Source of the DNA: Caldifarciminota bacterium
GTDB taxonomy: Bacteria > Hydrothermota > Hydrothermia > S141-80
Reading direction: 5' to 3'
DNA length: 7,869 nt
Assembly: GCA_027053375.1 (NCBI GenBank)
Contig: JALUJC010000199.1
Span: 1,757-9,625 of the forward strand
The notes beneath the pieces were generated by a model, which was not told where the DNA came from, did not search any database, and worked only from the letters and a program-made list of their open reading frames with translations. The position numbers were made by a program, and so were the translations under genes. This document shows positions 5,451-7,869 of the stretch, in pieces (the stretch's first letter is position 1; every line of letters starts with the position of its first letter).

Positions 5451-6755
5451 TCAGCGATGATCCACAGTGTGTCGGGATGACCCCCGATGGTAAAGCAACG
5501 CCAGGGCCCCAATTGCAAGGTAAAGCCCCACAATGACAGCAAGTTCACCGGGGTGGTGGACCATGAGATAGATGCCGATGGTAAGCACAGTGATGCCCAT
5601 AAGAAGCATGCCGGAGAGGGAAATCCACAGGGTAGCGCCCGTGCGATGCCGTAGTTTGAGGTTGGCGAGAGAGACGCCCATGGATACGAGAAGAAAAGTC
5701 ATACTGGAGAATTCAGCGATCACACTGAGGGACCCGAACAGCGTAAACCCACCCGCCAGAACAGCCAGCGTCAGAACCGATAGCCAGGGAACCCCTTTCC
5801 GATCCCGGAGGTTAAACGAAGCAGGCATCATTCGCTGTGCCCCCATCTCAGCCATCATGTGGCTTGCCCCGAAAAGCGTGGAATTGATGGCCGAACTGGT
5901 TGCCAGCAATGCCGCCATACCGATCAGCACCCTTCCGGCATTGCCGAGGAGGGGTTTTGCGACCTCTGCCAGGGCATATTCTCTGGCCTGGAGGATCTGG
6001 GTCAGATGCATGGTCCCGACCGCCACCACAGCAAGGAGAACATAGATCATCCCGGTAATCAGAATGGAGCCGTAGATGCCCCGTGGGAGGTTCCTTTCAG
6101 GATTCTCTGTTTCTGTCACCGCGTTGGTGAGGAGCTGAAATCCCTCATAGGCCACAAAAATGATGGCTGACCCGAGAAACAGTCCACCGCTGTGCCCGTT
6201 GATGAGCGGGAAGAAGTTTGCCGGTTGCACCTGCGCCAGACCAATGATCGCGAAAAGAGAGAGGATGGCAATTTTCGTGTAGACCAGGAGGTCTTCTGCA
6301 ACCCCGGCGCTCCGGATCCCTTCAAGGTTCACCAGCGCAAAAAAGATCAGAACGCTCAGGGAAAGCCAGATACGAACGGTAACATTGCCTGAACTTCCAA
6401 GAAGGTCGGCCGCATATGCCCCAAAGGTATAGGCATAGAGGGCCAGGGTTCCGATGTAACCCGTGATGACGGTCCATCCTTCCATCCCTGCGATCCATGG
6501 ATGTTCGGGCCATGCGCGTGAAAGGTAGGTATAACTGGCACCATCATCACGAAAGGTGAGTGCGAGCCGGACGTAGTGGTATCCCGCGGCCAGGGCAATC
6601 AGCATATCCAGCAGGAAAGAGAGGGGCGCGGCGTTCCCCGCAAAGCCAACGGCGATCCCGAGAACAGAGAAAATCCCTCCCCCGATCATCCCGCCGATCC
6701 CGATGGCTATCAGCTCGCGAAGGCCCAGTTTGCTTTCCTGCTGGCGGTGAAGCAT
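5451..6755 (-). CDS. APC superfamily amino-acid permease
   Basis: A 434-aa polytopic membrane protein, predicted to import or exchange amino acids or amines across the cytoplasmic membrane. The first helix carries the family motif GIGGMIGGGIFSVLG (residues 19-33), which lines the substrate site in APC/LeuT-fold transporters. About twelve hydrophobic segments follow to the C-terminus, the usual number and length for the family. The segment FVAYEGFQLLTNAVTETENP also fits the conserved mid-protein region with its E-x-P loop. I chose the ATG at 6755, giving MLHRQQESKLGLRELIAIGI, because the family starts with a short hydrophilic tail before helix 1. The frame is open to 6920, but that extension is Cys/Pro-rich and unlike the family. 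GGTTAAGGA lies just upstream of the ATG with tight spacing. The substrate cannot be read from the sequence. It appears to be transcribed alone, from the promoter at 6892-6920. Confidence 0.9.
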   Translation of the reverse strand: MLHRQQESKLGLRELIAIGIGGMIGGGIFSVLGIAVGFAGNAAPLSFLLDMLIALAAGYHYVRLALTFRDDGASYTYLSRAWPEHPWIAGMEGWTVITGYIGTLALYAYTFGAYAADLLGSSGNVTVRIWLSLSVLIFFALVNLEGIRSAGVAEDLLVYTKIAILSLFAIIGLAQVQPANFFPLINGHSGGLFLGSAIIFVAYEGFQLLTNAVTETENPERNLPRGIYGSILITGMIYVLLAVVAVGTMHLTQILQAREYALAEVAKPLLGNAGRVLIGMAALLATSSAINSTLFGASHMMAEMGAQRMMPASFNLRDRKGVPWLSVLTLAVLAGGFTLFGSLSVIAEFSSMTFLLVSMGVSLANLKLRHRTGATLWISLSGMLLMGITVLTIGIYLMVHHPGELAVIVGLYLAIGALALLYHRGSSRHTVDHR

Positions 6756-6891
6756 TTTCCTTAACCCCCACAGGGAAATATCCGAAGGTGGATCACCGGA
6801 ATCCTCTCCAGTAGTACCGACATGATGAACCCGCGGAAACGATCCGATTCTTGCGGGATTCCTGCAGCATGCGCTGGACCATTTACAGGGT

Positions 6892-6920
6892 AAAATAAGC
6901 CCGGAATGGAAGACCGTCAA
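6892..6920 (-). promoter_or_regulatory. Sigma70-like promoter of the APC permease gene
   Basis: On the minus strand, -35 TTGACG (6920-6915, 5 of 6) and -10 TATTTT (6897-6892, 4 of 6) are separated by 17 nt. The expected start point is about 6885, leaving a leader of some 130 nt before the ATG at 6755. That it excludes the codons upstream of 6755 supports the chosen start. Confidence 0.5.
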
Positions 6921-6978
6921 GGGTGTGGATGGGGGGCGTGGGCTGGACCGTTCGGTGGTGCCGGGATACGCTAAAGCA

Positions 6979-6988
6979 AAGGAGGTGA
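6979..6988 (+). promoter_or_regulatory. Near-perfect Shine-Dalgarno of the acyl-CoA dehydrogenase
   Basis: AAGGAGGTGA is complementary to the 16S rRNA 3' end over ten bases, with 6 nt between GGAGG and the ATG at 6992. It fixes the start codon and predicts strong initiation. Confidence 0.9.
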
Positions 6989-6991
6989 ATC

Positions 6992-7869
6992 ATGGACGAT
7001 CGGATGCATCCGGTGGCTTTTCTGCGCGCGCGGGGCGTGCTGGAAGAGGGGGAGGAAGCGTGGTTGTCGCCCTATGCCGACTGGTGGGAAAAGGAGGGAG
7101 AAACGCTCTCCTTTACGGTGGATCGGGCACGCACCCCCCGGGTCCGCCGGTACAACGAGCGCGGGGAACGGGTGGACGAACTGCTCTTTCCCGCGGAATA
7201 CCGCACCCTGCTGGAACAGGGATACCGGGTGGGCCATATCTGGCGGGTGTTTGAAGAGGGACGCCTCCGCCCCTTTTATCTCCTTGGGTATGTCACCTCT
7301 TTCTGGGATACCGGGCTGTTCTGCCCTTACACGGTGAGTCTGGCCACGGCTGTGGCGGTCCACAAATATGCCCCTCCGGACGTGCGGGAACGGGTTCTTT
7401 CCGAACTGACCCGGCGCCATGGGGCGGCGCAGGGGGCCACCTGGATGACGGAAATCCGGGGTGGATCCGACCTGGGGGGTGCGGTGGAGACCGTGGCACG
7501 GAAGGAGGGCCATCGGTGGCGGTTGACCGGCCTGAAGTATTTTGCGAGCAACGTGGGCGCGGAATATGCCATTGTGGCGGCACGTCCGGAAGGGGCACCT
7601 CCGGGGGTACGGGGTCTGGCGCTGTTTCTGGTGCCCCGGGTGCGTGAGGATGGATCCCTGAACTACACCCTGGATCGGCTCAAGGATAAAATCGCCACCC
7701 GTTCCGTGCCCACAGGGGAGGTCCGCCTGGAGGATGCGGAGGCCTGGTTGCTGGGGACACCGGATCAGGGGGTCTATCTGATCCTGGAAGCGCTGAACCT
7801 CTCCCGGGTCGCCAACAGCGTGGGAAGCGTGGCTCTGGCCCAGCGAGCGCTTGCCGATGCCCTGAAGTT
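6992..7869 (+). CDS. AidB-like acyl-CoA dehydrogenase family protein, 3' end outside the window
   Basis: The first 292 residues of a flavoprotein of the acyl-CoA dehydrogenase superfamily. The segment QGATWMTEIRGGSDLG (about 147-162) matches the FAD and substrate-binding loop, 'MTE..GGSD', typical of the AidB branch. It is followed by LTGLKYFASN (178-187), the middle beta-domain, and KDKIATRSVPTGEV (231-244), the conserved turn ahead of the C-terminal helical domain. NLSRVANSVG (269-278) opens that domain. The catalytic glutamate would lie beyond base 7869. AidB-like proteins are usually about 540-590 aa, so about half is visible. AidB itself is linked to the alkylation response and binds DNA, but many homologues are ordinary fatty-acyl or branched-chain dehydrogenases, so DNA-repair function is not claimed. 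Start ATG 6992 is fixed by the strong ribosome binding site. The gene is divergent from the permease and compositionally like the GC-rich host sequence. Confidence 0.88.
   Translation, partial: MDDRMHPVAFLRARGVLEEGEEAWLSPYADWWEKEGETLSFTVDRARTPRVRRYNERGERVDELLFPAEYRTLLEQGYRVGHIWRVFEEGRLRPFYLLGYVTSFWDTGLFCPYTVSLATAVAVHKYAPPDVRERVLSELTRRHGAAQGATWMTEIRGGSDLGGAVETVARKEGHRWRLTGLKYFASNVGAEYAIVAARPEGAPPGVRGLALFLVPRVREDGSLNYTLDRLKDKIATRSVPTGEVRLEDAEAWLLGTPDQGVYLILEALNLSRVANSVGSVALAQRALADALK

Larger units (their letters stand above)
6756..6991. other. Divergent intergenic region, 236 nt
   Basis: It separates the minus-strand permease from the plus-strand acyl-CoA dehydrogenase. It holds the permease promoter listed separately. 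On the plus strand a TAAAAT at 6891-6896 could be a -10 box for the dehydrogenase, but no good -35 lies 16-18 nt upstream. The permease leader (6756-6885) shows no riboswitch or T-box consensus that I recognise. The two promoter regions would overlap at 6891-6897, so shared regulation is possible. Confidence 0.45.

Noticed and set aside
6756..6885. Riboswitch or T-box in the 130-nt permease leader
   Set aside because: An amino-acid permease leader invites this idea, but I see neither the T-box antiterminator consensus nor lysine, glycine or SAM riboswitch cores, and no terminator stem with a U-run.
6971..7513. Minus-strand frame opposite the acyl-CoA dehydrogenase
   Set aside because: The plus strand has a near-perfect ribosome binding site and clear dehydrogenase motifs; the antisense product looks random.

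Overview
The window reads like a fragment of a bacterial chromosome, most likely from a Bacillota-type organism. Support for that is a near-perfect Shine-Dalgarno (AAGGAGGTGA at 6979-6988), TTGACA-like promoters, and a DUF2089 plus SHOCT-like pair. The lineage is an inference, not a recognised genome. Most genes lie on the minus strand; only the last one is on plus.

Right part (5451-7869): a minus-strand APC-superfamily amino-acid permease (6755-5451) and a plus-strand, 3'-incomplete AidB-like acyl-CoA dehydrogenase (6992 onward) diverge from a 236-nt intergenic region. Centre right (4216-5404): a 43-nt gap after the permease holds no obvious terminator. Two overlapping sigma70-like promoters, built on a direct repeat, then point into a minus-strand operon. 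The operon begins with a SHOCT-like protein (5015-4611), followed by an overlapping DUF2089 zinc-ribbon/HTH protein (4614-4216). The long 5' leader of the SHOCT gene is an unbroken reading frame that may be untranslated or may be an N-terminal extension.

Centre left (about 1777-4212): base composition drops abruptly from roughly 60% GC to roughly 35-40% GC (hand counts on sample lines). This AT-rich block holds the C-terminal LanC-like cyclase domain of a lanthipeptide synthetase, without its kinase and lyase parts, and an intact fused TMD-NBD ABC exporter. Left part (1-1767): composition rises again. Here is the C-terminal part of a radical SAM/SPASM peptide maturase, lacking the CxxxCxxC radical SAM core, then an ABC-2-type ATPase and the start of its permease.

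The main discovery is the architecture. Two different RiPP-type maturation enzymes, both missing their N-terminal catalytic halves, lie in one tightly packed co-directional operon on either side of an intact exporter. The compositional breaks coincide with the truncation points. The simplest reading is that a foreign piece carrying the 3' end of a lanthipeptide synthetase plus its exporter replaced the 5' part of a resident radical SAM gene behind the DUF2089 gene. What remains intact is two ABC transport systems, as expected if export or immunity outlived biosynthesis. No precursor peptide gene is visible. An assembly chimera must be excluded first.
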